Assembly: GCF_012516395.1 (NCBI RefSeq)
Contig: NZ_CP051206.1
Location: 3,144,501-3,208,500 of the forward strand
Reading direction: 5' to 3'
Source of the DNA: Dolichospermum flos-aquae CCAP 1403/13F
Lineage (GTDB): Bacteria; Cyanobacteriota; Cyanobacteriia; Cyanobacteriales; Nostocaceae
Length of the DNA: 64,000 nucleotides
Every line of letters starts with the position of its first letter. Within the stretch, counting starts at the first letter, position 1. Both the position numbers and the translations under genes were made by a program. The notes under the pieces are model-generated. The model was given only the letters and a program-made list of their open reading frames with translations. It was not told the origin of the DNA and ran no database searches. This document shows, in pieces, positions 43,837 through 54,079 of this stretch.

Positions 43837-44622
43837 TTGTTGAATATGGTGATAAAAATAATTATTAGCTTTTGCTTAATGCTTTTTTTGTTCTTAGGAA
43901 ATAATGAAGCCCAGGCTGGAGAATTAGCAGAACATTTAGCCAAATTCCCCCAATGGGAAAAATTAACATCAGTCAAACCAGCCAAAGGAGATTTAGTTTA
44001 CCCTGAATGGATGTCTGGGACTTGGAAAGTTACCAGCACATTAGTAGATTTAGCCGCACCTTTAGCACCGGATATAGTTACACCAGGCTTTGAAGGTAAT
44101 CGTAGTCAATTAAATCAACCAATTAGTTTTTTAGTTAAATTCATAAAAGTTAAACCAACTAATTCGGGGTTAAAAATTTTTGCTAACTTCCAAAAGCAAG
44201 CATCAATATTAGTTGCAGATAGAGAATTTAATAGTTTAAACCTATCCAGAGCTTATTTAGGGAATGAGGCTGTTTTATCATCCAAAGTAGATCCTCAATC
44301 TCCCAATCGTCAAATTACATTTTTGCGGGGTGAACGGCAATTAATTTCTATTATCAGCGATCGCGCCACAGAAACAACAGCAGATGATCAATTCATTACT
44401 TCTGAAGTTTTCCAACAATTATTTAAAGGCAGTTCTCGTCCATATTTGAATACTGTAGAATCAACTACCGCTTATCAAAAGCTTTCTCCGTCATCTCCAG
44501 CCATTACCGCAGATCAAGTAACCGCTGTCTACCTTTCCCCCCAAGATCCTGATTATTTTACCGCAGGTTCTCGACCAGTGGCTTTATATCGGTATCGGCT
44601 AGAATTTTTTCCCCCATGCTGA
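43837..44622 (+). CDS. DUF6816 family exported protein
   Basis: A 261-residue protein with an N-terminal signal (IIISFCLMLFLFLGNNEAQAG, cleavage near AQA-GE). The body has FPQWEKLTSVKPAKGDLVYPEWMSGTW and LAAPLAPDIVTPGFEGNRSQ, the pattern of the cyanobacterial/plant DUF6816 family, which may be located in the thylakoid lumen. Function is unknown. It could start at 43837 or at the second ATG (43846). Confidence 0.72.
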   Translation: MLNMVIKIIISFCLMLFLFLGNNEAQAGELAEHLAKFPQWEKLTSVKPAKGDLVYPEWMSGTWKVTSTLVDLAAPLAPDIVTPGFEGNRSQLNQPISFLVKFIKVKPTNSGLKIFANFQKQASILVADREFNSLNLSRAYLGNEAVLSSKVDPQSPNRQITFLRGERQLISIISDRATETTADDQFITSEVFQQLFKGSSRPYLNTVESTTAYQKLSPSSPAITADQVTAVYLSPQDPDYFTAGSRPVALYRYRLEFFPPC

Positions 44623-44737
44623 ACTTCTAACCCGCTTGTACTCTCTACAAAAAAAATGGAGAACTAATCGTGTAAATCTCGGAAACTACTTTGGAGTAAA
44701 GGATTCAGACCTTACCAAAAATATTTTCTCCAACCCC

Positions 44738-44766
44738 TTGCCAAACCCAGAGACTACTGCTATTAT
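44738..44766 (+). promoter_or_regulatory. sigma-70-type promoter of tRNA-Tyr
   Basis: TTGCCA (44738-44743), a 17-bp spacer, and TATTAT (44761-44766), 22 bp before the tRNA. The spacing is optimal for a housekeeping sigma factor. Confidence 0.6.
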
Positions 44767-44787
44767 AGTTAAGCGTGGGACACAAAC

Positions 44788-44870
44788 GGGTCGATGTCCG
44801 AGTGGTTAATGGAGACGGACTGTAAATCCGTTGGTTTACGCCTACGCTGGTTCAAATCCAGCTCGGCCCA
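44788..44870 (+). tRNA. tRNA-Tyr (GUA)
   Basis: An 83-nt class II tRNA. The acceptor GGGTCGA pairs with TCGGCCC (one G-T), the anticodon arm is ACGGA-CTGTAAA-TCCGT, a long variable arm follows, the T-arm reads CTGGTTCAAATCCAG, and the discriminator base is A. CCA is not encoded. Confidence 0.95.
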
Positions 44871-44953
44871 TATCCTACAGACGCTAAGAATTATAAATGC
44901 TGTACTATAAACAAATGTACAGCATTGTAAATCTTATTTTTGGTTTCTATTTT

Positions 44954-45025
44954 GCCCGTGTGGCTCAGTGGTAGAGCACACCCTTGGTAAGGGTGAGGTC
45001 ACGAGTTCAATCCTCGTCACGGGCT
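44954..45025 (+). tRNA. tRNA-Thr (GGU)
   Basis: A 72-nt tRNA. Acceptor GCCCGTG pairs with CACGGGC, the anticodon arm is CACCC-TTGGTAA-GGGTG, the T-arm ACGAGTTCAATCCTCGT, and the discriminator base is T. It lies 83 bp after tRNA-Tyr and is probably co-transcribed. Confidence 0.95.
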
Positions 45026-45315
45026 TTTTAAAAGCATTTACAAACAAGTGGTTTAACGCAAGTTGAACCACTTTTGTTTTTTAGCTTCATTTTTATCAAA
45101 TAACTACTTGGGCTATTTTTGCCTAAATTTATAAAAGCAGATTAATGTTAAACAGCATTAATACAAGTTAAATAACGAAAATTAGCTTAGTCTATTAGCT
45201 AACAGAAATCTCCGTGATATTTTGTTATAAATAATTTTGCAAGTTGATCTTATATTATCAGCGCGTAAACATTCCCAGGGTGTTATCTGCCATAGACACC
45301 ATTTTGAGGAAATAT

Positions 45316-45579
45316 ATGCGCTATCAACCCTATGGGAAAAAACGTAATTTTTCCGTCATACCTGCTGTAAGATTTGTCAGCGTTACGTTTTTTTTTGGAA
45401 CTTTAATATTTTGTGGTTTCTCTACAGGTTCGTTCATGATCTCATATCTTATATCCAGCTTAAACATTATTCAAACTACCTCAATTCCTGGTACTAAAGA
45501 CAAGGAAAAGTGTGAGTCAAAAAATGAAGTTTGGCGAGATAATAAATGTTGGGATTATGAGCATAATCCCTCATTTTAA
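45316..45579 (+). CDS. small membrane hypothetical protein
   Basis: An 87-residue protein from the ATG at 45316, preceded by GAGGA at a good distance. One hydrophobic segment spans about residues 20-50 (FVSVTFFFGTLIFCGFSTGSFMISYLI). The C terminus has two cysteines around a KCESKNEVWRDNKCWDY loop, which may form a disulphide outside the membrane. It ends 6 bp from the convergent gene at 45586. No known family. Confidence 0.55.
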   Translation: MRYQPYGKKRNFSVIPAVRFVSVTFFFGTLIFCGFSTGSFMISYLISSLNIIQTTSIPGTKDKEKCESKNEVWRDNKCWDYEHNPSF

Positions 45580-45585
45580 ATGATT

Positions 45586-46092
45586 TCAATGGCTACTTTT
45601 CTTTGTGGGAGAAGTTACTGCTGCTGGTTTGGCAATTTCTTCCTTATAAAAGCGAACTACCTTCAGCACATAATCAGCAGTAAAGCCTTTCTCACAGCCT
45701 GTATAGCTACCAGTCATCCACCAACAAGCGACACCACGCACAGCACTATTTTCGTTGTTATTAGTAGCTACAAATTGCTTATTTAATTCTCGGTTGGTGA
45801 TACAAGAAATAACTTGACGGGCTACTTTGGGATCATTTTCAAACTGAGTTGGTGTTAATTCTTTCTTCAAACAAGTTTTTGACCAACCTTTAAGAGTTTC
45901 TGGTTTAACTTGCCATGCGCTGTAATATCCATCATTGCGCTTTTTTGTATGGGGTGCAGCTAGTCGCAAAGCTTCTACCATTGCTGCAACTTGGGTATCA
46001 GAAACAGGCTGTTTTGCCTGTGCTAAGGACGGTAAAAATCCTAAGCTGATAATAATACCGCTAAATATGAATGCTATCGGGTTTTTGTTCAT
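45586..46092 (-). CDS. exported hypothetical protein
   Basis: A 168-residue protein with a signal peptide (IAFIFSGIIISLGFLPSLAQAK, cleavage after AQA). The mature part has four cysteines (KTCLKK, ISCITN, VACWWM, TGCEKG) that could form two disulphides. Function is unknown; cyanobacterial in character. Confidence 0.65.
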   Translation of the reverse strand: MNKNPIAFIFSGIIISLGFLPSLAQAKQPVSDTQVAAMVEALRLAAPHTKKRNDGYYSAWQVKPETLKGWSKTCLKKELTPTQFENDPKVARQVISCITNRELNKQFVATNNNENSAVRGVACWWMTGSYTGCEKGFTADYVLKVVRFYKEEIAKPAAVTSPTKKSSH

Positions 46093-46244
46093 GATTTTAA
46101 AATTATTGAAAATGTCAAGATTTAGGAATGTGAATTAAATCAAGTACAATTTTAAATTTATGTAATCTAATGTTGGGTTGCGCTGTGGCTTTACCCAACC
46201 TACAAAAAATTGTAAGTTAATCACGTTATTTAGCATACTATAAT

Positions 46245-47600
46245 TTAATAAGCAACTAAATCTTCAATAGCACTGGCTTGATTTGGTAATGCGGCTGTTA
46301 AAACCTCACTTCCTGATTCTGTAACTAATACATCATCTTCAATGCGAATTCCCCGCACATCTGAAAATTGTGCTAATCGTTCCCAATTGACTAAATATTG
46401 ATATTGAGAACGAGTTTTTGGATCATTTAAAATTGCAGGAACTTGATAAAATCCTGGTTCAATTGTCACTAACATTCCTGCACGCAAGGGACGATTTAAC
46501 CGTAAATAACTTAAACCAAAACGACTACTTCGGCTTCTTCCTTGATCATAGCCGGCAATGTCTCCCAAATCTTCCATATCATGAACATCTAAACCTAAAA
46601 GATGCCCAATTCCGTGGGGAAAAAATAAAGCATGAAGATCCATTTTTACTAAATCTTCTGGTTTACCTCGTAAAATTCCTAAATCTACCAAACCTTGAGC
46701 AATTACAGTTGCTGCTAACAGATGAATATCTGAATATTCTACCCCAGGGGCTAGGTTTTGAATACAAGCATCATGGGCGGCTAAAACAATATCATAAATG
46801 TCTCTTTGGGTAGATGAAAACTTCCCAGAAACAGGCCAAGTGCGGGTAATATCCGCAGCCCAACCTGTCTGGGTTTCCGCGCCCACGTCAGCTAAAAGTA
46901 AATCCCCTGGTTGTAGAGAGTGGTAATAATGATTATTGTGTAAAACTTCACCATGAACTGTCACAATACTATTGTAAGCAGTGGTCATATTTTCACCCAT
47001 AATTACTACTTCCATTGTGGCACGGACTTCGGCTTCGAGTTTAGCTGAAGGTGTTGCCGCCATTCCGGCTTTGTGGGCTGTTACACTCACTGCCGCAGCT
47101 TTACGTAATTCTACCAAGGCGGCTGCGTCGTGGGTAAGTCGCAGGGAAACAATGGCTTTTGCTAATTCTAAATCAATTCCTGACAGTGGATTTTTTGGTA
47201 AAATCCGGCGATTTAAAAGTTGGGTTTGCTGTGTCCAAGTAGTTGCATCTTGTACAGGAAGAGTCGCCACATTTTCTAAATAATTTCCTAATTCTGCCAT
47301 GGTTTTGGCTTCATCCGCACCTATTTTGGCAGCAATTTCTTCTCGGCTGGGGGTTTCTCCATGCCACAGGGCGCTACTGGGGTGGGGGTCATCTATAAAT
47401 AGTTGTAGCTTGCCACTTTCTAGGCGAATGGCGGCGTTTTCGAGGGGAATTCCAGCGAAATAGAGGAAATGGCTGTTAGCACGGTGGGGGAAGGTATTGG
47501 CTGGGAAGTTGCGGGGACTGCTACCACCAGACCAAAGAATGGCGGGAAAGCCTATGATTTCTGCTAGTTTTTGGCGACGGTGACGGAGGGTGGTTTGCAT
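46245..47600 (-). CDS. pepP: Xaa-Pro aminopeptidase (aminopeptidase P)
   Basis: A 451-residue M24B peptidase. The metal ligands are visible: LLLADVGAETQTGWAADITRTWPV (two Asp), FPHGIGHLLGLDVHD (His), VTIEPGFY (Glu) and GIRIEDDVLV (Glu). The N-terminal creatinase-like domain includes FLYFAGIPLENAAI. It removes N-terminal residues before proline in the cytosol. Length fits PepP. Confidence 0.9.
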   Translation of the reverse strand: MQTTLRHRRQKLAEIIGFPAILWSGGSSPRNFPANTFPHRANSHFLYFAGIPLENAAIRLESGKLQLFIDDPHPSSALWHGETPSREEIAAKIGADEAKTMAELGNYLENVATLPVQDATTWTQQTQLLNRRILPKNPLSGIDLELAKAIVSLRLTHDAAALVELRKAAAVSVTAHKAGMAATPSAKLEAEVRATMEVVIMGENMTTAYNSIVTVHGEVLHNNHYYHSLQPGDLLLADVGAETQTGWAADITRTWPVSGKFSSTQRDIYDIVLAAHDACIQNLAPGVEYSDIHLLAATVIAQGLVDLGILRGKPEDLVKMDLHALFFPHGIGHLLGLDVHDMEDLGDIAGYDQGRSRSSRFGLSYLRLNRPLRAGMLVTIEPGFYQVPAILNDPKTRSQYQYLVNWERLAQFSDVRGIRIEDDVLVTESGSEVLTAALPNQASAIEDLVAY

Positions 47601-47674
47601 GGGAAATCTAGATTAAGGTTTCGCGCAAAGGCGCTAAGGAGCAAAGGCGCAAAGGAAGAAGGAGTTTAAGGGTG

Positions 47675-48580
47675 TCAATTATCTATGTTTTTCTTTTCTG
47701 CTATTCTCAATTTAGCAGAACGGGAACGGGGGTTTTGTTTTATTTCTTCTTCTGTGGCAATTATGGGTTTTTTTGTCAATATCCTCAATAATGGCGAATT
47801 TCTCAAACCATGTTTAACTGGTCTGTCTTCTAAGCTGTGAAAGCTGATTATTGCGATTCTTCCTTCAGGAATAAGGGCGTTTGGGGCTTTTTCTATGAGG
47901 GTTTCTAGGACTTTTAATTCGTCGTTGACAGCAATTCGTAAGGCTTGAAAAACACGAGTTGCGGGGTGAATTCTCCCATGTCGATATTTAGGGGGGACGG
48001 AGTATGCGATCGCATTTGCTAATTCTGTAGTAGTATCAAATGGGCGTTTCTCAACTATTCTTCTGGCTATTCTTCTCGAAAGTCTCTCTTCACCATATTT
48101 AAAGAATATATCTGCTAATTCTTTTTCGTCCCATTCATTTATAATATCTCCAGCGGTGAGGGATTGTTGTTGGTTCATTCGCATATCTAAGTTTGCGGTA
48201 TTTCTAAAACTAAAACCTCGTTCTGGATGATCTAAATGATAGGAACTTACTCCCAAATCTGCTAAAATTCCATCATAACTATTTTCGATAAATTGGTAAT
48301 TGGCAAAGTTGCTATGAATAAAATTAACTCTATCCCCAAACTCTGATAAATTCTCTTTTGCGGCTTTTAAAGCATCCTCATCTTGGTCAACACAAGTTAC
48401 TTTTACATCTTCAGCAGTTTCTAATATTAAGCGACTGTGACCACCACCACCAACGGTTAAATCTAAATAATTTCCACCAGGTTGGATATTTAAACCTGTA
48501 ATCACTTCTTGACTGAGAACGGGAATATGGGAAAATGTAACTTCTTCTAAATCTAGGGGTGTTTGTGAATCTGATTTCAT
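47675..48580 (-). CDS. rsmH: 16S rRNA (cytosine1402-N4)-methyltransferase RsmH
   Basis: A 301-residue RsmH/MraW. It has [13 protein letters not shown], the SAM motif [39 protein letters not shown], and [18 protein letters not shown] placed the start at 48580 ([14 protein letters not shown]); an upstream ATG at 48613 adds 11 poor residues. It methylates C1402 of 16S rRNA. Unlike many bacteria, no division and cell-wall genes follow. Confidence 0.93.
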   Translation of the reverse strand: MKSDSQTPLDLEEVTFSHIPVLSQEVITGLNIQPGGNYLDLTVGGGGHSRLILETAEDVKVTCVDQDEDALKAAKENLSEFGDRVNFIHSNFANYQFIENSYDGILADLGVSSYHLDHPERGFSFRNTANLDMRMNQQQSLTAGDIINEWDEKELADIFFKYGEERLSRRIARRIVEKRPFDTTTELANAIAYSVPPKYRHGRIHPATRVFQALRIAVNDELKVLETLIEKAPNALIPEGRIAIISFHSLEDRPVKHGLRNSPLLRILTKKPIIATEEEIKQNPRSRSAKLRIAEKKNIDN

Positions 48581-48602
48581 TATTAAATTATTGAGAGTAA
48601 AA

Positions 48603-48833
48603 TTAAGAAGCAAGTTTGGCGTTTATAAAACTGAAGATTTTTTCTAATTCTAATAAACCTGCTAGTTCTGGTTTTTCATCAGCATTTAGCAAATTTTCTT
48701 TATTCTTTTCTAAGAGTTCTTCTAAACGAATCTGTAACTCTTCAGTAAAGGAAAAAGGACGAAATTGATCTGAAAGATTCAGGTTTATTCCATTTGGTAG
48801 CCAAGATGAGGGTTGTTTCATTAATTCTTTCAT
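48603..48833 (-). CDS. small hypothetical protein, antitoxin-like
   Basis: A 76-residue acidic protein from the ATG at 48833, which follows AAGGAG by 7 bases. The helical [29 protein letters not shown] segment resembles short cyanobacterial proteins that usually precede an HNH nuclease or PIN gene; here rsmH follows instead, 22 bp downstream. It may be a solitary antitoxin-like remnant. Confidence 0.55.
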   Translation of the reverse strand: MKELMKQPSSWLPNGINLNLSDQFRPFSFTEELQIRLEELLEKNKENLLNADEKPELAGLLELEKIFSFINAKLAS

Positions 48834-48891
48834 GGATATCTCCTTGATTGACAATTTTGGTTAACTAAGTTTAGATAATACTTTTGGTTTA

Positions 48892-49323
48892 TTAAAATGT
48901 AACTGCTTTTTGCTTTTCAATGACAGGATTAAAATCAATTTCTTTCCAATCTTTAAATAATTCAGCAATTTGTTCGGGTGTTGTAAAATTATCTGTGAAA
49001 TATTCAAATTTGCCAAAATTAAGATTGAGAAAAAAACTCAAAAAACTACAATGATCTTTTGCACCAAAACCAAGTAGACAATCAACACGCAAATTATCTA
49101 TACTTGTTCCATATTCATGAATAATATCACAGATTTTTTCAATTTTACTAGAATATTTATGACATAATTCTAATAATTCAAAAGGATTTTTACCGATTTC
49201 ACAAAATAACTCTATTGCTTGATAGGTTAAATTTGTAGGACGATATTTAAAATCAACTAATGATTGACAAATATCTAAGGCTTCAACGAACTTTTGTTCC
49301 TGGTATTTTTGCAGATAATTCAT
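48892..49323 (-). CDS. hypothetical protein
   Basis: A 143-residue soluble protein of unknown family. It has repeated aromatic and cysteine residues (ALDICQSLVDFKYRP, ELFCEIGKNPFELLELC, LRVDCLLGFGAKDHC). It is on the same strand as the small gene at 48603, 58 bp upstream of it. I cannot assign a function. Confidence 0.55.
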   Translation of the reverse strand: MNYLQKYQEQKFVEALDICQSLVDFKYRPTNLTYQAIELFCEIGKNPFELLELCHKYSSKIEKICDIIHEYGTSIDNLRVDCLLGFGAKDHCSFLSFFLNLNFGKFEYFTDNFTTPEQIAELFKDWKEIDFNPVIEKQKAVTF

Positions 49324-49775
49324 AATTTAATCATATCCATTCAAAAACTCCGTTTCTCTTCCTCCGTGCCTCTGCGCCTCTGCGTGAGCTAAGATTTAAC
49401 CATAGATATTAATTAGAGTAATTATAAATTAAATCTATCTTAACTACCAGCAAAATCACCAAGACCTTGATACAATTTTAGTTTAGTCATCCAAACCGCG
49501 AAGATTTCTCCCCATTCCCACACCCCCCAGGTACATGAAAAAAATCCAGATTCTCAATCCCTGATATATCAAGCTTCCCTATAATAATTGAAGTAGCGGC
49601 ACAAAATAAAACATCAAGTCCAAAACCGACTCTGCTATTCTCTCTCCAACGTCACCCTGTAGAGATAATCTAGAAATTATCCCTATAAGCTAAATTTTGG
49701 CAGACAATAACAATCGCAGCAGGTTAATCTTAGCGGGTCAATTTACAACATCCACAACGGGAGAACAGCAAATCT
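49324..49775. other. intergenic stretch upstream of ndhH
   Basis: 452 bp between divergent genes. It contains CCTCCGTGCCTCTGCGCCTCTGCG at about 49361-49384, an inverted form of the CAGAGG repeats, and AT-rich leader DNA. The ndhH promoter should be in the last 250 bp; I see no strong consensus box. Confidence 0.5.
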
Positions 49776-50960
49776 ATGAGTAGAATAGAAACCCGCACCG
49801 AACCAATGGTGCTAAATATGGGACCTCACCACCCATCAATGCACGGGGTTTTGCGACTAATTATGACCTTAGACGGTGAAGATGTCGTTGACTGTGAACC
49901 AGTCATAGGCTACCTACACCGGGGAATGGAGAAAATTGCCGAAAACCGTTCGACAATCATGTACGTTCCCTACGTCAGCCGTTGGGACTACGCTGCGGGG
50001 ATGTTTAATGAGGCGGTGACAGTCAACGCACCAGAAAAATTAGCAGGTATCACCGTACCCAAACGCGCCAGCTATATCCGCGTGATTATGCTGGAACTAA
50101 ACCGCATTGCTAACCACCTATTATGGTTTGGTCCGTTCCTCGCTGACGTGGGCGCGCAAACACCCTTTTTCTACCAATTCCGAGAACGGGAAATGATTTA
50201 TGATCTGTGGGAAGCTGCAACTGGCTACCGCATGGTAAATCACAACTACTTCCGCGTGGGTGGTGTTGCTGCTGATTTACCCTATGGTTGGGTAGATAAG
50301 TGTTTAGATTTCTGCGACTATTTTATCCCTAAAGTTGATGAATATGAACGTTTAGTTACCAATAACCCCATTTTCCGCCGCCGCATTGAGGGTTTGGGAA
50401 CTATTACCCGTGAAGAAGCGATTAACTGGGGACTTTCTGGACCAATGTTACGCGCTTCTGGGGTGAAATGGGATTTACGGAAAGTTGACCACTACGAATC
50501 TTACGACGATTTCGATTGGGATGTCCAGTGGGAAACCGTTGGTGATTGTCTTGCCCGTTACATGGTACGGATGCGAGAAATGCGCGAATCTGTAAAAATC
50601 ATTCGTCAAGCCATTGCTGGCTTACCCGGTGGTCCCTACGAAAACCTGGAAGCAAAACGGATAATGGCTGGGAAAAAATCTGAATGGGATGCTTTTGATT
50701 ATCAGTTTGTTGCTAAAAAAGTTTCTCCTACTTTCAAAGTTCCCCAAGGTGAAATTTACTCCCGCGTTGAAAGTGGAAAAGGAGAATTGGGAATTTATTT
50801 AGTAGGTGATAATAATGTTTTCCCTTGGCGCTGGAAAATCCGCGCCGCAGATTTCAACAATTTGCAAATTCTTCCTCATTTACTGCGGGGAATGAAGGTT
50901 GCGGATATCGTTGTTATTCTTGGTAGTATTGACGTAATTATGGGTTCTGTTGATAGATAA
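49776..50960 (+). CDS. ndhH: NAD(P)H-quinone oxidoreductase subunit H
   Basis: A 394-residue NDH-1 49-kDa-type subunit. Diagnostic segments are [54 protein letters not shown], and [35 protein letters not shown] at the end. It is part of the thylakoid NDH-1 complex for cyclic electron flow and respiration, lining the quinone pocket. Transcribed alone here. Confidence 0.97.
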   Translation: MSRIETRTEPMVLNMGPHHPSMHGVLRLIMTLDGEDVVDCEPVIGYLHRGMEKIAENRSTIMYVPYVSRWDYAAGMFNEAVTVNAPEKLAGITVPKRASYIRVIMLELNRIANHLLWFGPFLADVGAQTPFFYQFREREMIYDLWEAATGYRMVNHNYFRVGGVAADLPYGWVDKCLDFCDYFIPKVDEYERLVTNNPIFRRRIEGLGTITREEAINWGLSGPMLRASGVKWDLRKVDHYESYDDFDWDVQWETVGDCLARYMVRMREMRESVKIIRQAIAGLPGGPYENLEAKRIMAGKKSEWDAFDYQFVAKKVSPTFKVPQGEIYSRVESGKGELGIYLVGDNNVFPWRWKIRAADFNNLQILPHLLRGMKVADIVVILGSIDVIMGSVDR

Positions 50961-51006
50961 TCAATCTTGATACTCCAGGAATTAAATGTGTATCTTCTGG
51001 AATCCT

Positions 51007-51036
51007 TGTAGAGATGTTCCATGGAACGTCTCTACA
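51007..51036. repeat. TGTAGAGAC palindrome, copy 1
   Basis: TGTAGAGATGTTCCA followed by TGGAACGTCTCTACA, a 30-bp palindrome with one mismatch, 46 bp after ndhH. A related copy lies at 58498. The position suggests a terminator-like or REP-like role. Confidence 0.7.
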
Positions 51037-51071
51037 TTATTGACCACCTAATGTCTAATTGTTTTTAATTT

Positions 51072-51725
51072 TTAATTTTTAATTGTTGCAGGTTGAATCT
51101 GATTTTGGAATAAAGGACGGACAATTAAATATCCAGCCGCAAAACCAGTTAGCATAATGAATATAATAGTAATTACTAGCCATAACCCATTTAATCCTTT
51201 TGTCTGAGACTGAGGATTAGGAGAATAACGGACCTTCTTTTCTTCTATCAATACTTTTTCTGATACTGGAAAATTAACATCTTTTGTTGGTGTAACAGAC
51301 TCCTGACGACCGTTTTGGGGAGGTGTAGCTTTTATTACTGCTTTTCGACGAGGGGTAGTAGGCTGTTGTCCTGGAGGTGCTGTTGTCACGGTTGGCTTAT
51401 TTGTATATCTCACCTCCTGATGATTACGGGGTGTAGGTTGAGGTAGATATTCTTCTTCGTTATGAGGACACGGTGGTGCGGGAGGGCTGGGTGCTGAAGT
51501 CTCAACTAATTTTTTTAGTTCTAAGCAAGATTCAATAACTTTAGTTATTTCTTGACGCAGTTGTTGATTTTCCTGGGATAATTTTTGATTATGACTAGTA
51601 ACTACATTTAGTTTAGATTGTACTGCTTGTAACTCCGCTGTCAATTCTCGGTAAACCCAAAGGGGAACAGAGGGAGGGTAGTTGTTAGGTGGTTGACTAT
51701 AATTAGATCCTGTAGTTGTTTCCAT
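51072..51725 (-). CDS. coiled-coil membrane-anchored hypothetical protein
   Basis: A 217-residue protein. A coiled coil runs from about residue 25 to 75 (ELTAELQAVQSKLNVV... LRQEITKVIESCLELKKLVE). A long Pro/Thr-rich linker follows, and one C-terminal membrane helix (GLWLVITIIFIMLTGFAAGYLIV, about 183-206). The topology suggests a cytoplasmic coiled coil anchored at its end. The family is unknown to me. Confidence 0.6.
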   Translation of the reverse strand: METTTGSNYSQPPNNYPPSVPLWVYRELTAELQAVQSKLNVVTSHNQKLSQENQQLRQEITKVIESCLELKKLVETSAPSPPAPPCPHNEEEYLPQPTPRNHQEVRYTNKPTVTTAPPGQQPTTPRRKAVIKATPPQNGRQESVTPTKDVNFPVSEKVLIEEKKVRYSPNPQSQTKGLNGLWLVITIIFIMLTGFAAGYLIVRPLFQNQIQPATIKN

Positions 51726-51922
51726 GGATATTTTAGTATCAAAATACAGTAGTTAGAGTAAGGATAATCAGGAGCAGAATATAGTTATTGATGAAATTAT
51801 GCCCAAAAATAAGGGAAAAATGCCCGTAACTATTTTTCTGCGTATTTCTGGGATTAAATAATTAAGCCTATCAGTATAGTAACTAATTATATGTGATTAA
51901 TACAACTTTTTAAAAAATTGGT

Positions 51923-52741
51923 TTATTTGATCAATAATGGGAAAAAGTGGCCTACTGGTCCTTGTCCTTTGCCAATATCTAGAGAATAGGTAAGAGCATT
52001 TGTAACATATTCTTTTGCGGCTTGTACTGCTGTCCAGAGGTCTTTACCTAAAGCTAGGTTAGCAGCAATGGCCGCTGATAAAGTACAACCTGTGCCATGA
52101 GTATTTTTTGTCTCTACCTGTTTCGTTCTCAAAATCTGCAATTTTTCTCCATTAAACCAAACATCAACACCCCGCAAATTTCCAGACATTCCTCCACCCT
52201 TGACTAAAACAGCCTTTACTCCCAATTCCCTGTGCATAATTGCCGCTGCTGCTTGCATATCTACTAAAGAAGTAATTTCTAACCCGCTTAAAATCTGCGC
52301 TTCATAGCGATTTGGAGTAATAATAGATGCTAAGGGAATCAGAGTATTCCGTAAAGTTTGCACGGCATCATCATCAATTAATTGCGCTCCTGTGCGTGAT
52401 ACCATCACAGGATCAACTACTAAATTATTAATTTTATAAGCTGCTATTTGCTGGGCTACAGCCAAGATAATTTCTTGGTTAAGTAACATTCCCGTTTTTG
52501 CAGATTGTACGCCAATGTCCTCTACAACCGCCTGAATTTGGGCGACAACAGCATCGGATGCGATCGCATCAACCCTGCTGACTCCTACAGTATTTTGGGC
52601 TGTAATGCAGGTAATAGCACTTGTTCCGTGGACGCAGTGAAAAGCAAAAGTCCGTAAATCGGTTTGAATTCCCGCACCCCCACCACTATCAGAACCGGCA
52701 ATTGTTAAAGCAACAGGGACGAAAGTTTTGTTTGTTGTCAT
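51923..52741 (-). CDS. thiD: hydroxymethylpyrimidine/phosphomethylpyrimidine kinase
   Basis: A 272-residue ribokinase-family kinase. Typical segments are LTIAGSDSGGGAGIQTDLRTF (substrate loop), VDPVMVSRTGAQLIDDDA, TPNRYEAQIL, and KNTHGTGCTLSAAIAANLA (anion hole and catalytic Asp region). It makes HMP-PP for thiamine synthesis. It lies 30 bp downstream of purT on the same strand and may be co-transcribed. No TPP riboswitch is visible upstream. Confidence 0.93.
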   Translation of the reverse strand: MTTNKTFVPVALTIAGSDSGGGAGIQTDLRTFAFHCVHGTSAITCITAQNTVGVSRVDAIASDAVVAQIQAVVEDIGVQSAKTGMLLNQEIILAVAQQIAAYKINNLVVDPVMVSRTGAQLIDDDAVQTLRNTLIPLASIITPNRYEAQILSGLEITSLVDMQAAAAIMHRELGVKAVLVKGGGMSGNLRGVDVWFNGEKLQILRTKQVETKNTHGTGCTLSAAIAANLALGKDLWTAVQAAKEYVTNALTYSLDIGKGQGPVGHFFPLLIK

Positions 52742-52771
52742 GATATAGTTTCAATATTAAAAATAAATATA

Positions 52772-53941
52772 TCAATTTATTTTCACCTGACTAGCTGCTT
52801 TTGTAGCCTTTTCTCTAGCTTCGGAAATATCCCCACCTTTTGCTAAAGCTACCCCCATACGACGATAAGGATGAGCCGTAGGTTTACCAAATAACTTAAT
52901 ATCTACATCTTTTTCGGCTAAAGCTTCAGCTACACCAGTAAAAGTAATAGAATCAGACTTTTCGGCAGCTAAAATTACCGCACTTGCTGAAAATCCTAAC
53001 TGTTCAATATGGGGAATTGGTAAACCTAAAATGGCTCGGAGATGTAATTCAAATTCATTCAAATTCTGAGAAATTAATGTCACCATTCCTGTATCATGGG
53101 GTCGAGGAGACAGTTCCGAAAAAATCACCTCATCTTTAGTAATGAAAAACTCAACACCAAAAATTCCCGCACCACCTAAAGCATCAGTAACTTTTTTGGC
53201 AATTTCTTGAGATGCTAAAATTTTATCTTCAGAAATAGCTGCGGGTTGCCAAGATTCTTGATAATCTCCTCTTTCTTGACGGTGGCCAATGGGATTACAA
53301 AAAATTGTGGGTGCGTTCCATTGTTTAATTGTCAGTAAAGTAATTTCAATTTCAAAATTAATGAATTCTTCAACAATTACCTTTTGGCTATCACCACGAG
53401 AATTAGAAATGGCATAATTCCAAGCTTTTGCGACTTCGCTGCTGTCATTAACTACAGATTGACCTTTTCCAGAAGATGACATCACAGGTTTTACAACATT
53501 AGGAAAACCAATTTCTTCGGAAATGATAATTAATTCTTCTAAAGTAACTGCATAACCATATTTAGCAGTTCTAATTCCTAATTCTTGATGTGCTAATTCT
53601 CTAATTCTGTCGCGGTTCATCGTGTAGTTAGTCGCCGCTGCTGTGGGAATAACTGTAATTCCTCTTTGCTCAAATTCTTGTAATTTTTCAGTTCTAATTG
53701 CTTCAATTTCAGGAATAATAAAATCGGGCTGATGTTTATTTACGACTGCTTCTAAATCATCAGCACTCAGCATAGAGATAACTTCTGCACAATCAGCCAC
53801 CTGCATCGCCGGAGCATCAGCATATCTGTCCACAGCAATGATATAATTGCCTAAACGTTGAGCAGCAATTACAAATTCTTTTCCTAGTTCACCTGAACCA
53901 AGCAGCATTAATTTTTGGGGTAGTTTTAGTGCCTTAATCAT
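52772..53941 (-). CDS. purT: formate-dependent phosphoribosylglycinamide formyltransferase
   Basis: A 389-residue ATP-grasp enzyme. MLLGSGELGKEFVIAAQRLG is the N-terminal pre-ATP-grasp fold; FPNVVKPVMSSSGKGQSVV contains the ATP-binding Lys and glycine loop, FGVEFFI and FSELSPRPHDTGMVT complete the site, and the GLP segment precedes IPHIEQLGFSASAVIL. It adds formate to GAR in purine synthesis using ATP. It is the first gene of the purT-thiD pair. Confidence 0.93.
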   Translation of the reverse strand: MIKALKLPQKLMLLGSGELGKEFVIAAQRLGNYIIAVDRYADAPAMQVADCAEVISMLSADDLEAVVNKHQPDFIIPEIEAIRTEKLQEFEQRGITVIPTAAATNYTMNRDRIRELAHQELGIRTAKYGYAVTLEELIIISEEIGFPNVVKPVMSSSGKGQSVVNDSSEVAKAWNYAISNSRGDSQKVIVEEFINFEIEITLLTIKQWNAPTIFCNPIGHRQERGDYQESWQPAAISEDKILASQEIAKKVTDALGGAGIFGVEFFITKDEVIFSELSPRPHDTGMVTLISQNLNEFELHLRAILGLPIPHIEQLGFSASAVILAAEKSDSITFTGVAEALAEKDVDIKLFGKPTAHPYRRMGVALAKGGDISEAREKATKAASQVKIN

Positions 53942-54079
53942 GAATTAGATAATTTTTTATAGGTAGATGGGGTATATTCTACATTATTTTGCCTGTATTT
54001 TGATAAACAACTGTTCCTAAAGCAACTCCTTCCCCTCCTGCTCATACTCCTGAACTATTAACTACACTTAACTAAAATA

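Noticed and set aside
52742-52771. TPP riboswitch upstream of thiD
   Set aside because: The gap to purT is only 30 bp and shows none of the conserved thi-box sequence.
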